NCBI GenBank assembly: GCA_029215795.1
Contig: JARDYH010000003.1
Location: 105,308,609-105,372,608 of the forward strand
Origin: Anniella stebbinsi
Taxonomy: Eukaryota > Chordata > Lepidosauria > Squamata > Anniellidae
Direction of reading: 5' to 3'
DNA: 64,000 nucleotides
Position numbers and translations under genes: made by a program. This document shows, piece by piece, positions 1 through 40,619 of the stretch. Positions within the stretch are counted from its first letter, which is position 1. The number at the start of each line of letters is the position of its first letter. The notes below the pieces were generated by a model. The model was given only the letters and a program-made list of their open reading frames with translations, was not told the DNA's origin and searched no databases.

Positions 1-201
1 CAGTCTTCTAGAATTCAAGAGAGCTATAAAGGCTTATCTCTTCCAGCAGGCCTACCCAGTCGAATGTTAAGACTTGGTTGATTTTAATGATGTATTGGTT
101 TTATATGTTTTTAATCAGTTTTATGTATTTTATATTGTTTGTACTGATGCTGTTCCCCGCCTCGATCCAGACGGAGAGGCAGGAAATAAATAAATAAATA
201 T

Positions 202-203
<2 letters not shown>
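1..203 (+). mobile_element. 3' tail of a reptile non-LTR retrotransposon
   Basis: The segment ends in a short conserved-looking tail (tgctgttccccgcctcgatc, then gagaggcaggaaataaataa) followed by an A-rich tract. Squamate LINE copies carry this type of 3' end. The body lies outside the window. The family name is not certain. Confidence 0.5.
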
Positions 204-239
<36 letters not shown>

Positions 240-240
240 T
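204..240. repeat. (ATT)n microsatellite
   Basis: About eleven ATT units following the LINE tail, probably grown from its A-rich end. TTC38 exon 10 begins 166 bases further on. Confidence 0.9.
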
Positions 241-405
241 ACTATTGCTCACCCTTGCTTTCTCCCCAAGGCTTTTTGCTCCATGGGGAGCCTACTCCCT
301 AGAACTAATTTGCAAAGATGAGGGTTATTGTTTGGGGGGGGGGAATGTGGGTGGAATCTTCTGAATGACATCTATAGTCCTCATAAGGGGAAAGCCATTT
401 TTTAC

Positions 406-28697
<28,292 letters not shown>

Positions 28698-28870
28698 GTT
28701 CTCCCAGGCACCGCTTCCTTTTTGCTTTGCTCGGTCAGAGCGCTGGCAGCGCCCAACCCCAACTTCCAGACTTCCTGCAGCTTCAAACCATGGGCGACGG
28801 TAATAGAAACGTGTAAACGGTCTTGCGGCGCCCCCTAATGGCTGCCTCTGGCCCGCGGGTAGCCAGTGTT
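28698..28870 (-). promoter_or_regulatory. Probable TTC38 5'UTR and core promoter region
   Basis: A locally GC- and CpG-rich stretch directly upstream of the TTC38 start codon, in an otherwise AT-rich surround. There is no TATA box at a usual distance. The position is the only support. PKDREJ starts 3 kb away, so a shared bidirectional promoter is not obvious. Confidence 0.35.
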
Positions 28871-31800
28871 TGTGGATTGGGAGCGGAATTTTGCGGAGAA
28901 GGGCATTTTGCTGGATGATCGGGATATCTATTTTAGGGACCATCTCCTCCTATATGAAGCGACCCAAGAGTTAAGGTCAGCATCAGAGGCTCAGTTGACT
29001 CTGCATCAGTGGAGGCACTAGGAAAAAAATTCAAGGGGGGGCACAGAAGGGGCAAAGTATATTTCTAGGTGGGAGGGCTGTATCCCATACCTCTAAAAGA
29101 CAAATGACGGTATATCTCACACTAAAACTGCCATCCTAACCCTATATTCTGAAATAAGTCATATATTGATAAATTTAGGGTTGTTGTTTTTAATATAGCA
29201 TGTATTAGCCAAATTCAAATTACTGTAAGGAAAAAGGCTTTCAAAAAAGGTACAGTCACTACACCAGCGTTTCCTTGATGAACAGATTAAACAGAGAGAA
29301 TACTTTCTTTGAACCAGTGCAGGCAGAACCAGTGCAGGCAGAACCAGAAAGTGTAAGGAAAGAGCAAACTGAGACACCTGGGCCCTGTACACCTAGGAAA
29401 CCCAATGCATGTGAAGTACTAGTCCAAAGATCCAAAAAGATGAAGCTTTTGAAGATGAAGCTCCTGATGAAGCTGGGTGTTTTTTTATTGCAATCCATTG
29501 CCTTTGTAGTTTGGAATAAAAGAAATAAGAGGCATTGAATATGGTGGGTAAACATTCATAGGCTTGCACTGTGTGTAAATTCTTCTCACCCCATTCCTGT
29601 CCTAATATTCAGGGGGGGGGAAGGAAGATGTGGAGAAGGTACAGATCAATTCTTTCCTCCCCCTCTCATTTTTCCTGGCCTACTGTCCTGAGAAAAAAAA
29701 GGAAGAGATCCATGGAATAAGCAGATTAATTCTTCTGCGGGTGTTCTTGCTGCTCTGGCAGTTGGTGCCAGAGCAGCAAGGTGTGTTTCGATTACATAAT
29801 TGCAGCATACTAAATTCCCAGAACTAATGGAGATCAGGCTTTTTTTTTTTTTTTAAAGTGTCTTAACAAAACAATTTATCCAGAGTATGTCACAACACAG
29901 AGAAAGGCCTTTATAGTCAAGCCTACTCCGTTAAGATTTAAATTAAAGGGAGATGGAAGACCACGAAACCCATTTCACACATAGGCAAACTGAGACAGCA
30001 GGAAAATAAGAATCAATGGCTGTAAGTGAGTGAGTTTGGGTTACATAATCACAGGTTTCAGAAGAAGAAGAAAAAAATATGCCCCATAAAACAGAAGGAA
30101 TTTAGCCAGCGATATATGTTATGTTGCACCACAAAAAGGAAAGAAAGGGGTTTTTAAAACCACTTTCTCACAATATGACTGAAATACAGCAAAATAAAAT
30201 GGATTATTTACAAACAGTTGAACCCAGCAACTGTTGGGGGAACTGAAAGCAAAAAGGGGCGAGAAAACACCCATTAACCCTTTCCTTGCCCAGAAGGGCT
30301 CCCAATACCCATTGGCAGTAACCTGAGTTAACAAACATAGGATTGTGTGATAAATCCTAAAAACCGTCACAAACGGATTCTTAGAACAAAACTCTCTGGC
30401 CAGTTCACAACAATTAAACCACAAAATGCATTATAGATTACAATATAAAATGTAAAAGCGTAAAAGTTTTCCTCAAAGTTCTACCTTTTAAGATTTTTTA
30501 AAATGAAAATAAGTGAAAAGCTGCAATTTGGAAGAGAGGAAGGAATCTTGGTAAGGGGTGTTTACACTGCCAGCTATTCTTCCTCTAAACCAGTCTTCCC
30601 CAAACTGGTGGTCTCCAGAGGTTTTGACTTAAAGTCCCATCAGCCCCAGCCAACATGGTCAATAGCCAGGAATACTGGGAGTTGTGGTCCAAACCATCTA
30701 GGCAGTGTCAGGTTGTCCATGGTTGCTTTTGAAGTCATTCTCTAGTAGCTACCCCCCGACCAACCCACCAAATACGCACCGGGGGGAGGAGCAAGAGAGA
30801 AACTAGTCCACTCTGGTTTTCCCCCCAGTTAGGGCAAAAAGCAGGATTTGGGGCAAGGGGAGGGGGGGCGAGAGCAGCAATGGCTCAAAAGCTTTAAACA
30901 GCCCCTTCCCACAAATTCTTCCCCCCCTCCTGAGCCATGCTGTACTTGTGTTGTTGTGCTTGTTTCTTTTTTAATGTATTTTATGCAGACAACCAACACC
31001 TCTGCTGCAACAATGAGAAAGGTACCCATTTAATGGCAACATCACAATTAATGAACATACTTGGAAGGAACCATGTGAATCACATAAAACTCTATTCTAC
31101 TTGTTAAGTTTCCAAGGTGCAGGAGTTAACAACAATAAGTTATTTAAATGAATAAACATGAACAGAAAGTGGTTCCCACATAATGCTAACCTGTGGTTTA
31201 TTTTACTCAAGGTTAACCCATACTCTGTTGCCCTTGTCTGTCAAGCAATCAAACAAACTGTGATTTGTTTTCTCAATACCTGGGTTGTTTGTTTCCCTCC
31301 TCCATTCCCTCTCTGTATCCCAAATGTTTTTGCAGGGCTCTAGAAGACGAACTTCATGGTTAAAGAACTTGAGGGAATGGTATAGCTGTACTTCTGTATA
31401 ATTTTTTAGAGCAGCAGCACCAAATACAAAAATAGCTGTAATGATAGCTAATCTCCAATAGGAAAAAGCAATTTAAGAAGAAGTACTGGCATGCAGATAG
31501 CTAGGATGATTACTTTTTACCACTCTTGCTTTCCACCTCTGTAACCTGGCGAAAAACCCACAGTTCTGGGTTCAAACATAACAACAACCCATGGCTTAAA
31601 AACTTAAGAGTTCACAACCCAAAAACAAAGCATGGATTCTTTGGGGGGGGGTATTAATATGGCCCGTTCGTACAGCAGGACAATCCAGGATTCAACAAAC
31701 CATGGGTTAAATAAATCATGGGGTTGTGATATGTGTGAATCAGGTCAGTGTGTTTTCTACAGATAGTGAAGTGGAATTGTGTATCCAAGGAGATCAAGGA

Positions 31801-31941
31801 AAATAAAGAAATGTTGCTTCCATATGAATCCCAGTTGCTTGGGGCAACAGCTACAAGATTCTAGAATTAAAACAATCACTGTGTCTAGAACAGCTGGTGA
31901 TACTGATAGGCAGCTGCTGCCCCTGAACCAACACGCTAAAG
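28871..31941. other. Intergenic region between TTC38 and the first PKDREJ
   Basis: It contains a doubled 15-base unit (gaaccagtgcaggca) near 29312-29342, and a foldback repeat at 30590-30715 whose halves 'gtggtctccagaggttttga' and 'ggtccaaaccatct' are roughly complementary. Other stretches (31170-31290, 31660-31745) have the 'aacccatgg'-type words of reptile MITEs. The last 85 bases are homologous to the leader of the second PKDREJ copy. No additional exon was seen. Confidence 0.5.
31858..31941 (+). promoter_or_regulatory. Conserved leader of PKDREJ copy 1
   Basis: 'attctagaatt', then 'cagctggtgatactg', 'gcagctgct' and 'aagatg' align in order with 42168-42265 upstream of copy 2. The duplication therefore included 5' noncoding sequence. 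Function is not shown. Confidence 0.5.
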
Positions 31942-34900
31942 ATGTATTGCCTTGTGCTGTTCCTCTTGTGGTACTCTTCTCAGTATACAATAGCTGTACC
32001 CCTTTATTTTCTGCCACCACCACTGTTGGTCTTTTGCTCAAATCCGCAACACCGTGTCTACCAAAGACATGACAATAATCTTAGTTTCTCATGCTTCTGG
32101 GATGGGAAAATTGACCTGACGTATTCAAGAGCCCCAGGACTGGGTCCAGACATCAAGAGGGAAGAGACAGGTGTGGAACCTCCCCCTCACTGTCAATGGT
32201 ATCGGGACTCCATCTTGGTGAAAAATACAAATCGCTGGTCAGGTGAGCTGATGGTGGATACAAGTCTGGATGGAGGAGGCCCCCACCCACCTTGGGCCTT
32301 TACTCACATCACGATGCAGTGTGTGTCATCTGTGTGCCGTGTGCCCACATGTGCTCACAAGAACCTGAGCATTGAAATTTCCAGGCAAGATGTCCGTCTC
32401 TTTCTCTTCTCACCACTTCCCATCCATGAATGGCAACCAGTGCAGTTGAGCTGGTGTGCACGCCTTAAGAGTTCCACCTGGAGCTATCACTTCAAGAGTC
32501 AAGGAGCTAGTCCTGCAGATCTCCTTGTTCCCAGCAGCCAGCACAGTGAACTACCCACATCCACTGTTTCTCCCCAAGCAGAATTGCACCAAGTGTGTGC
32601 AACGTATTATAGCTACCACATGACCGTGCGCTATCCCCACCGTGGATTCTACACTGCTTCACTCCACATTGAGAATGGTCCTCAACTGAGACGCAGTCTG
32701 GACTTGTATGTGCAGCCTGCTCTGCTCCATGTTTTCAGTGCCTCTTCCACACTGCTCAGGTTCCCTCCTAAGACCCTCAACCTGTCCTGGACTCTGCGAC
32801 CTCTCAGCTCCAGAATTATGGCGTACACATTGGTAGATATGCAGGGTCTAGAGGAATGGCCTCTCTCATACCATTATAATCCATTTGCTCTGCAAAGTGA
32901 TTTCTGTGCTGAACCAAAATCACGAAATTCCAGGGAGAAGGTGGTGGCCAACATCTACTTTCGTACCAATGAGAGAATATCTCAAAAGCTGACAGGAAAA
33001 CTTGATTTCTCCCATGAGACTCTGATTTTCAGACCAAGCAATGCAACCCCAATCTACCTCACACTCAATCCACAGAAAACCAGAGTAGGCACCTACATTT
33101 TTAGTCATGCCCGGGGACTGTCTTATTTCACCCAAGAAGGCAGCTTTACCAATGCCACTGGTGAGAGCTTCAGCTCTCACTATATTTTCTACCAGCAGCA
33201 AAGCCTCTCATACCTGATCATCGTTGAATATGTGCAGCTACAATGGTACAGGTTCAGCATGCACTTATATCTGAACCGAAGGGAGACTTTATTCAAATCT
33301 TTAGGAGAAAAAGATATAGAAGTTCTTATTTTCAATGGGCATTCTCCAGAGGAAGGTTTGGCCTATCTTGTATGGTTTATTCCTATGCAGCATCCCCTGC
33401 TGCAGTGTGAGTGGGATTTCCAATTGCAACTTTTTGACTCCAGGAAGCAGTACCTCCTTTGGAACAACACTTATACATACAGGAATCAGGTAAAGCATGC
33501 TGCCCGTTTCCTACCCCACTCTGTTTTATCCTTCAAACCAGCACTATACACGGGCTTCGTAGCAAAAGTGGATTGCAGAAAAAGTGGACTTGCACGTGCC
33601 GTTTTAAAAGCCAAAGTCAGCACTTACGCTTCAAAAGTTATGGAGCCAACAGTTGCCTGTCAGAAAAGTTTCTGTCATGAACTAGAAGCCCATATCCAGA
33701 AACCGAATCCTTCTGATCCTGTCATACGTTATAAAAGACAGTCAACCATTCCTTTGCAAGCAACTGCAAAGGCAGAATGTAGGCCAAGAATAGTGGTAGA
33801 CATACTGTGGAAAATCTATAACCTTAAAACTGCAGGATCTATTCCAGACTGGGCAAATCCTCTTAAGCTACCCAGTGAGATAAACACATGCAAAATCATA
33901 TTTCATATACCTGGAAATGTCTTATTTTATGGCTTTCATCATGTTAATTTCACCATGACAGTCTACATACCTATACCTAGAATGACATTCAGGAGCACTG
34001 ATTCAGTAGTCCTCCAAATTCTAGAAAGTGACTTAGTGGCAAGCATAGCTGGAGGTTTGTTCCGGACAGTTGGTACTACTGATCGTTGGGCTTTGGATGC
34101 ATCTGCTTCCTCTGATCCTGATTCCACCAATCCCCTTGAAGGAGTCCTATTTCATTGGTACTGCACCAAACGGGAATTGGACTATTCAGTAATGAAGCTG
34201 AGTCCAGGTGAAAAATGCCATCCACGCCAAGTTGACATACTCTGGACAAATTCCACAGATCCAGTTCAGATAGTGGAACCAAATACATTTCAGGAAAACA
34301 TGAAATATTACTTTATTCTGATAATACTGAAGCAGCACAGATCAGCACATGCATTCCAAACAGTTCATGTTTTTCCTGGTGCTGTACCAGTGCTGAATGT
34401 TACCTGTATTGAAAATTGTGGGAAAGCCATCAAAGTAACAGAAAGATTTGTTCTATCTGGACGATGTCCAAACTGTGAGGAAATACAAACAGATTACCTT
34501 TGGACCCTTTTTTCAGCAAACTCCAAGGAAATACATTTTGACTGGGCTTCCAAAACGACAACTGGGAGGTCAAGTCCATACATGTATATGAATTCCTTTG
34601 CATTCAGATACATGGCAGATAAATTCTATATTCTTAGCTTAAAAGCAAGCACCCAAGGCAGGCCACCAGCTGTTTATAGATATTCATTTTATGTTAACTC
34701 TCCGCCTCAGATTGGAAAATGCATTATTTATCCAAGGGAAGGGACAGCATTCCATACAAAATTCATTGTCCAGTGTAGTGGATTTGAAGACAAAAATGGA
34801 CCTCTTACATATAAAGTGATAGCACATTCTGATCTGACAAAAATGACTAAAATTGCTTCTCTACGGAATAACACATTTGGAACAATAGTGTATGTTGGTC

Positions 34901-37900
34901 ATCAGCAGGAAACTCCTCCATCATTTCTCCCCACTGGTACAGCATCAAAAAAGTATGTATTGGTAATATATGTTCAAGTGTATGATACTCATGGAGCATT
35001 TTCTCAAGTAACTTTGCAGGCAACTGTGCATGATCCAAGAAGAATTAAGGCAACTGACATTGTTCTCAATGAACTACATGGTTTAATCAATGAGTTAAAT
35101 GGCCCTATGCCTATTTTCCTTGGAACTAAAGATTACCTTAATATAGGTTTCCTTACATATATGATGGCTTCTGTATTAAATAATATTAAGGATTCACCAA
35201 CCATTCATCACTCAAAAATTGATTTGCGGAAAACCCTCCTTAACGTGTCTGCAGGGATTCCTATGACTGACGTAGAGATGATAAATCAAATGGTCACAAG
35301 TATTTGTCAAATAACACAAGACGTTAATGAAATAAATGGGGAATCACAATTGCTTGCAGTTAGAAAACTAAGAGAAGCCAGTGAAGCTTTAAAAATGCAC
35401 AGGGACAAAAACTTAGGTTCTAAGGAAACAGAAATCCTTGGCAATGGTATTTTCACTGGTTTGTCCAATGTACTGAGAGCTTCTCTCTTGGGCCATGGGG
35501 ATACCAATGTAAATACAATTAAAGAAATAATTTCTGTGACAGAAATATTAGCAGACCTAATCTTACAAGGTAGAGTCCCTGGGGAACATGACATTAAAAT
35601 GGAAGCCAAAAGCTGGCTCATTCACTTATGGAAGCGTGAAAAGTGGGAAGTTTCTAGAACTTTTTTAAAGCAAAGAAATTGCAAGAACTGCTTTTATCCT
35701 AGACTGAAGCAGGATAATCGCACGGAGTTACCAGCAGATGCTGTGATTTCTACTGTTCATTATGTTTTTTATGAGAATCCATTTACTTGGGTGGCAAATT
35801 CAGCAGATATTAGCACAGTAGTGATTGGATTCAAACTGGTAGCGACCAAAGCTAATGGAGACCTCACAAGGATCACCCCTGAGGTAACTGAAGTGAGGAT
35901 GGCTAGAAAAGATAAGGACTCAACTACGTTTAATCTGACAATAGGACCAAACAAAAAACTCTCCAAAACGATTGGTGGCTTTAGTATTGAAATAAAGGGA
36001 AACTCCGAAGACATATTTATACAGATTCTGTGTAATATGGAAGTTACGTTCAATGTATCTATCTACCTAGGACTCAATGTCAGCTATCCTCCAATAGCAT
36101 CTTATACTGCTTTCTCGGACAAGCCTCCGATACCACATGAAATAGATTTTAACATCCCTGACTGTGCAATTAAGGCTCCATATATACTTTGTCTTCCTCA
36201 GTCATTGCTTCAATCTCCAATCCAAGGCAACAGAGCAAATAAGCGGAATATTTCGGTGGTCCTACAATCACACCCAATTGTGAGAAGCTATACCACAAAA
36301 ATTGTTCGCATTGCTGTTTTTACTGCAAGGTGTCTAGCCCTGGATGGAATTCAGAACCAGTGGAAAGAAGGAACATGCAGCCTTGGCCCTCAGACGAGCT
36401 GGTCTAAGATACACTGCAACTGTAAAGCAAATGCACATAGCAGAATGGCAACCAGTCGACAATTTCCAGACACTTCTATATCTGACATTACATTTTTGAG
36501 TAGCAACCTATATGTATACCCCAATCCTTTGGATTTAAACAAGGTCTTCTTAGCAGAATTTGACAGAAATCCAGTGACATTGTTGACTGTATTTTTCATT
36601 TTTGCAGGCTACATCTTCTGTATTTCCTGGGCTATGATCAAAGATAAAGCTGATTTGAAAAGAAAAAACAAAATACTGGTGTTATCAGACAATGATCCCT
36701 ACCACAAAATGCCTTATGTGGTCACCATATACACAGGAAGTCAGTTGGGATCAGGAACCACAGCAGATGTTTTCATTGAATTGATAGGTGAGAACGGTGC
36801 CAGTGATGTTCATCACATAACGCACCCAAAGTTCCGAACTCTTTTTCGTGCCTCTGCAGACACCTTTCTTCTGACTACTAAGAATGATTTAGGGGATATT
36901 TTTTCCCTTCACGTCTGGCACAATAATGGCGGTTCTTCTCCTAGCTGGTATTTAAGCCGAGTCAAAGTACAAAATGTACACACTAATGAATCCTGGCTGT
37001 TTCTATGTAGAAACTGGTTAGGTCTTAACAAAGCTGATGGCAAAATAGAAAGGTCACTTGTTGCTGGAAACATAAAAGCACATTTAAATAAAAGGGATTA
37101 CTTCTTCATAAAACTTGCCAAAGACTTGGAAGACACTCATATATGGCTCTCTGTATTTGCTTCAGTTGTCACTGGTTCTTTCAGTAGGGTGCAGAGAGTA
37201 TCTTGTTGCTTAGCAATAATGCTCACTAATCTGCTATTTAACATCATGTTCTTCAGTAGTGAAGCAGCTAAGGAAGTTCTCTCAGTACCACTACGGTATC
37301 TGAGATCCATGTATATTGGATTAGTGAGTGCTTTTTTTTCCATCCCTTTACACTTGACTATAACAATCTTATTTAGATATTCTCAGGAGAAGCCTGTAGT
37401 ACATAGCACAAGTGAGAGTGAGACAAAAGAAACCCCTCCATCTTTGTCTACAGCCCTTTTGGAAGTGGCCATTTCATCATCAGATCTTTCATTAGATATT
37501 TTATCAGATCCTGAAACTTGCAATGTGGAACAACAACACATGCCATTACCAAAAAACAATGCTAATGTCAATATTGTAGCAGACAAGGACACAGATACTA
37601 TTGACAAAACAAAGAGGGCTCTGATCCACATCTTGACGTTTTTTAAAAGGCCACGATTTGCATGGTGGTGGAGATACGTTGCTTGGACAATGGTTTTTTC
37701 CATTTCTGCAGTTTCTTCATGTTTCATTATATTGTATGGCTTGACCTATGGCTATACAACATCAATAGAATGGTTTATTGCATCCATGACATCACTTTTG
37801 GAAAGTATATTTTTGCTGCAAACCCTAAAGATGGTTCTCCTCTCAGCTATGAGCGCTATTACTCACAAATACTATAAAAGCATCCCATGGATAAGCACAG

Positions 37901-39717
37901 AACAATACCAGGAGATGCAGCTGGTCAAAGTAAGTAGCGATGCTAAAGATTTGAGAGAGATTCACTATGAACTTGCCAGACTCAGATGCACCAAGGTTTA
38001 TGAGCCTTTAAAAGAAGATGAACTCATACTCTTGAGGAAAAAAGCAAGGGCTCAATACTTAGCTTTTGTTTTTATAAAGAATATCATCAGTCATCTTATC
38101 TTCTCATCCTGCATTTTCATTATTGCTTACTCCACAGCACCCACCACTAAATTTTATTACAATAAAGATATATATAATAAATTCTCCCCTGGTCTCTCCA
38201 AAATAAATAAGCTGGAGCATATTTACATGTGGATGAACAATGTCTTTGTGCCATTGATACATAATGACTATCAACCTACCTATCTTTCAGAGTCTTGGTC
38301 CAAAATCCTTGGTTTGCCCAGAATGAGGCAAATAAGAGCACAGAAAACTGGAAAAAAGTGTTTTCATCCAGACAGCATTATAAATAATTATGTGATTAGT
38401 AAAAGCCACTGCCGTCCGCAATATGGTACTGATCCAGAAGATCAAAGTGACTATGATGGATCATGGACAATCCCAACCAAAATATCAGATTTCCATGACT
38501 TAATCAGTTTTAAAGGATTTACATACCAGTCAGACATTGGTCAGTGGCAATATAAGTCTTATGGTCTTTTAAATGCATATGGACCTGGAGGATACTCCTT
38601 TTATTTTTTTCCTGGAGAACAACGACCCAATACAACATTGAGGCTAGATGGTTTGCAAAGGAACAACTGGCTTGATGAGCAGACCTGGGCCGTGATTTTT
38701 GAGCTAACAACGTTTAATCCAGATGCTGATCTATACTGCAGCATAACTGTCATGTTTGAGACCACCGATGTTGGTGTCGTTCATGCAAGCCTGTCAGTTC
38801 ATTCTTACAAACTCTCTATTTTACGGTACCAAGCCCGTACTCAGCTGCTTCTGTATGGAATTATAGTGATTATTCTTATCTTCTACCTTGCTGATGAATT
38901 TCGCATGTTACTTCAAGAAAGGATAGGCTATCTCAAAACAGCTGTTAATTTGAATAATTTTGCAATGAAGTCAACCTGTATCTTTTTTTTATTACTAATT
39001 GCACTGAAATTCAAGTTGGCTTTTACCTTGCTGGAGTTTTATCTGCTTAATCCAGAAAAATTTGTACCCTTTCATTTAGTTTCTCAAGTCGACCAGCTCT
39101 ATATAATAGTTACAGGCGCTTTGGCTTTTCTTCTGGTTTTAAAACTATATCGCTATTTCAGATTCATGTACAATGTGCGTATGGCAGAAAATACTCTGTC
39201 AGCATCTTTTCCTGGGTTCATTTGTTTGACTATGATTGCAGTTCTATTCTTTTCTATGTACATGTCATTTGGGTACCTAATATTTGGTGAATATGAGTGG
39301 AGTTACAATTCTTTGATTCATTCTCTCCAAACTGTACTTTCATGCTGTTTTTTTGGACTTAAAAACATAGATATTATAACCTCCAATAGCTGGCTGGGAA
39401 TATTTTTCCTAGCTTCATTGATGTGTTCATTGATGTTTGTTTTCATCAATTTATGGAGAGTTCTAATAATCTCTACTTATATGTCGATGAAGCAACCTGT
39501 CTATGAACTACATTCTGATGAAGCAGAAGCAATAGATTTTTTGGTTCTGAAGATCCAAAGTATATGGCTTTCCATTACCCAACAGGCACCATCAGCAAGT
39601 GACAGTCACCATACCAACACTGTAATATATGGAACACCTGTGACTATGGATGATCAACAACAAAGATTGAAAAAACGGCAAGTAAATGGTAAGAACAAAG
39701 TTTACCTTTCTGTTTGA
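31942..39717 (+). CDS. PKDREJ: PKDREJ-type polycystin, copy 1 (intronless, 2591 aa)
   Basis: A single open frame. Residues 1-18 are a hydrophobic signal peptide. A long extracellular part follows, with a REJ region whose core motif LDASASSDPD is at ~718-727 and Cys pairs lie near 820-850. A GPS-like segment sits at ~1462-1502 (W-KEG-C-LGP, HCNC) but lacks the HL/T cleavage tripeptide. TM1 is at ~1545-1566 and the PLAT/LH2 domain at ~1590-1710 (VTIYTGSQLGSGTTADVFI). Further TM segments lie at ~1748-2060. The polycystin extracellular domain spans ~2069-2290, and the last five TM segments include the pore segment FGEYEWSYNSLIHSLQTV (~2449). The total of eleven TMs is the PKD1/PKDREJ plan. In mammals PKDREJ is intronless, next to TTC38, expressed in testis and tied to the sperm acrosome reaction. 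AATAAA follows the stop at 39739. It could be called PKDREJ-like until orthology is tested. Confidence 0.9.
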   Translation: MYCLVLFLLWYSSQYTIAVPLYFLPPPLLVFCSNPQHRVYQRHDNNLSFSCFWDGKIDLTYSRAPGLGPDIKREETGVEPPPHCQWYRDSILVKNTNRWSGELMVDTSLDGGGPHPPWAFTHITMQCVSSVCRVPTCAHKNLSIEISRQDVRLFLFSPLPIHEWQPVQLSWCARLKSSTWSYHFKSQGASPADLLVPSSQHSELPTSTVSPQAELHQVCATYYSYHMTVRYPHRGFYTASLHIENGPQLRRSLDLYVQPALLHVFSASSTLLRFPPKTLNLSWTLRPLSSRIMAYTLVDMQGLEEWPLSYHYNPFALQSDFCAEPKSRNSREKVVANIYFRTNERISQKLTGKLDFSHETLIFRPSNATPIYLTLNPQKTRVGTYIFSHARGLSYFTQEGSFTNATGESFSSHYIFYQQQSLSYLIIVEYVQLQWYRFSMHLYLNRRETLFKSLGEKDIEVLIFNGHSPEEGLAYLVWFIPMQHPLLQCEWDFQLQLFDSRKQYLLWNNTYTYRNQVKHAARFLPHSVLSFKPALYTGFVAKVDCRKSGLARAVLKAKVSTYASKVMEPTVACQKSFCHELEAHIQKPNPSDPVIRYKRQSTIPLQATAKAECRPRIVVDILWKIYNLKTAGSIPDWANPLKLPSEINTCKIIFHIPGNVLFYGFHHVNFTMTVYIPIPRMTFRSTDSVVLQILESDLVASIAGGLFRTVGTTDRWALDASASSDPDSTNPLEGVLFHWYCTKRELDYSVMKLSPGEKCHPRQVDILWTNSTDPVQIVEPNTFQENMKYYFILIILKQHRSAHAFQTVHVFPGAVPVLNVTCIENCGKAIKVTERFVLSGRCPNCEEIQTDYLWTLFSANSKEIHFDWASKTTTGRSSPYMYMNSFAFRYMADKFYILSLKASTQGRPPAVYRYSFYVNSPPQIGKCIIYPREGTAFHTKFIVQCSGFEDKNGPLTYKVIAHSDLTKMTKIASLRNNTFGTIVYVGHQQETPPSFLPTGTASKKYVLVIYVQVYDTHGAFSQVTLQATVHDPRRIKATDIVLNELHGLINELNGPMPIFLGTKDYLNIGFLTYMMASVLNNIKDSPTIHHSKIDLRKTLLNVSAGIPMTDVEMINQMVTSICQITQDVNEINGESQLLAVRKLREASEALKMHRDKNLGSKETEILGNGIFTGLSNVLRASLLGHGDTNVNTIKEIISVTEILADLILQGRVPGEHDIKMEAKSWLIHLWKREKWEVSRTFLKQRNCKNCFYPRLKQDNRTELPADAVISTVHYVFYENPFTWVANSADISTVVIGFKLVATKANGDLTRITPEVTEVRMARKDKDSTTFNLTIGPNKKLSKTIGGFSIEIKGNSEDIFIQILCNMEVTFNVSIYLGLNVSYPPIASYTAFSDKPPIPHEIDFNIPDCAIKAPYILCLPQSLLQSPIQGNRANKRNISVVLQSHPIVRSYTTKIVRIAVFTARCLALDGIQNQWKEGTCSLGPQTSWSKIHCNCKANAHSRMATSRQFPDTSISDITFLSSNLYVYPNPLDLNKVFLAEFDRNPVTLLTVFFIFAGYIFCISWAMIKDKADLKRKNKILVLSDNDPYHKMPYVVTIYTGSQLGSGTTADVFIELIGENGASDVHHITHPKFRTLFRASADTFLLTTKNDLGDIFSLHVWHNNGGSSPSWYLSRVKVQNVHTNESWLFLCRNWLGLNKADGKIERSLVAGNIKAHLNKRDYFFIKLAKDLEDTHIWLSVFASVVTGSFSRVQRVSCCLAIMLTNLLFNIMFFSSEAAKEVLSVPLRYLRSMYIGLVSAFFSIPLHLTITILFRYSQEKPVVHSTSESETKETPPSLSTALLEVAISSSDLSLDILSDPETCNVEQQHMPLPKNNANVNIVADKDTDTIDKTKRALIHILTFFKRPRFAWWWRYVAWTMVFSISAVSSCFIILYGLTYGYTTSIEWFIASMTSLLESIFLLQTLKMVLLSAMSAITHKYYKSIPWISTEQYQEMQLVKVSSDAKDLREIHYELARLRCTKVYEPLKEDELILLRKKARAQYLAFVFIKNIISHLIFSSCIFIIAYSTAPTTKFYYNKDIYNKFSPGLSKINKLEHIYMWMNNVFVPLIHNDYQPTYLSESWSKILGLPRMRQIRAQKTGKKCFHPDSIINNYVISKSHCRPQYGTDPEDQSDYDGSWTIPTKISDFHDLISFKGFTYQSDIGQWQYKSYGLLNAYGPGGYSFYFFPGEQRPNTTLRLDGLQRNNWLDEQTWAVIFELTTFNPDADLYCSITVMFETTDVGVVHASLSVHSYKLSILRYQARTQLLLYGIIVIILIFYLADEFRMLLQERIGYLKTAVNLNNFAMKSTCIFFLLLIALKFKLAFTLLEFYLLNPEKFVPFHLVSQVDQLYIIVTGALAFLLVLKLYRYFRFMYNVRMAENTLSASFPGFICLTMIAVLFFSMYMSFGYLIFGEYEWSYNSLIHSLQTVLSCCFFGLKNIDIITSNSWLGIFFLASLMCSLMFVFINLWRVLIISTYMSMKQPVYELHSDEAEAIDFLVLKIQSIWLSITQQAPSASDSHHTNTVIYGTPVTMDDQQQRLKKRQVNGKNKVYLSV

Positions 39718-40619
39718 GAAAGACATTGGTAAACATAGAATAAATACCACAATATTTCTGTTCCAATCTGACCTCCACAGAGTTTTTTTTTAAAATTTGC
39801 TAACACAATCTGAACATTATTGCATTCTCCTTCATAACTATTTTCACCTCTGATGTTCCTTTGACTCCTTTCTATTGATTCTCTTTGGGATTTTAAGTAG
39901 GTACCATACAAAATTATAATGAGAAGAATAGATCCCATCTTGCCATGTTAATATTTTAATTTCATGTCATTCATCAGACCATAAGTGGATAGAGAGAATT
40001 TAATTTTTACCCTTGCTCTCTAGACTGCAGGAACAACACTCTTGAATGTATGTTGACACCAGATAACAATTACAAATAGGAACTGGGTGTGTATACCCCA
40101 AAGTAAGCTTTGGGCCATCCCAAATAATATAGCTCCAGGAGAGTTTGAGTGAACATGGAAACCCCTTAACACAACATGTTAAACTAAACGTTTAATGGAG
40201 GATAAACCTTCTGAATCAGTACATACATTAAAACCTCTTAGAATTAGTGAACTCCTCAATATTGATCACCTATTTCATCCAGTAATAGCTCTAATTCCAT
40301 CAAAAGTGTTTCTATGATTGGAGTTATTAACAGGAATATGAGAACTGGCAAACACCATTTGGCCATTTAAAGGAATTTGTATAAACCATAGTGTGTAATG
40401 TGGATAAACCTGGTCTATTATGCAAAATCTTCCAGACTATAATGTTTGGCTGTATTAACACAACTGAGTACTATTTCCCCCCAAAAGATCTTCTTCAGCA
40501 AAAAAATGTTAAATGAAATTCTGCATGCTCACCATTCAGCATAGCAGGCACCCAAATTCAGCTGCTTTGTAGATGCATACGGAGAAGTAAGACTGTTTCG
40601 GAAGTTGTATCTAATTACA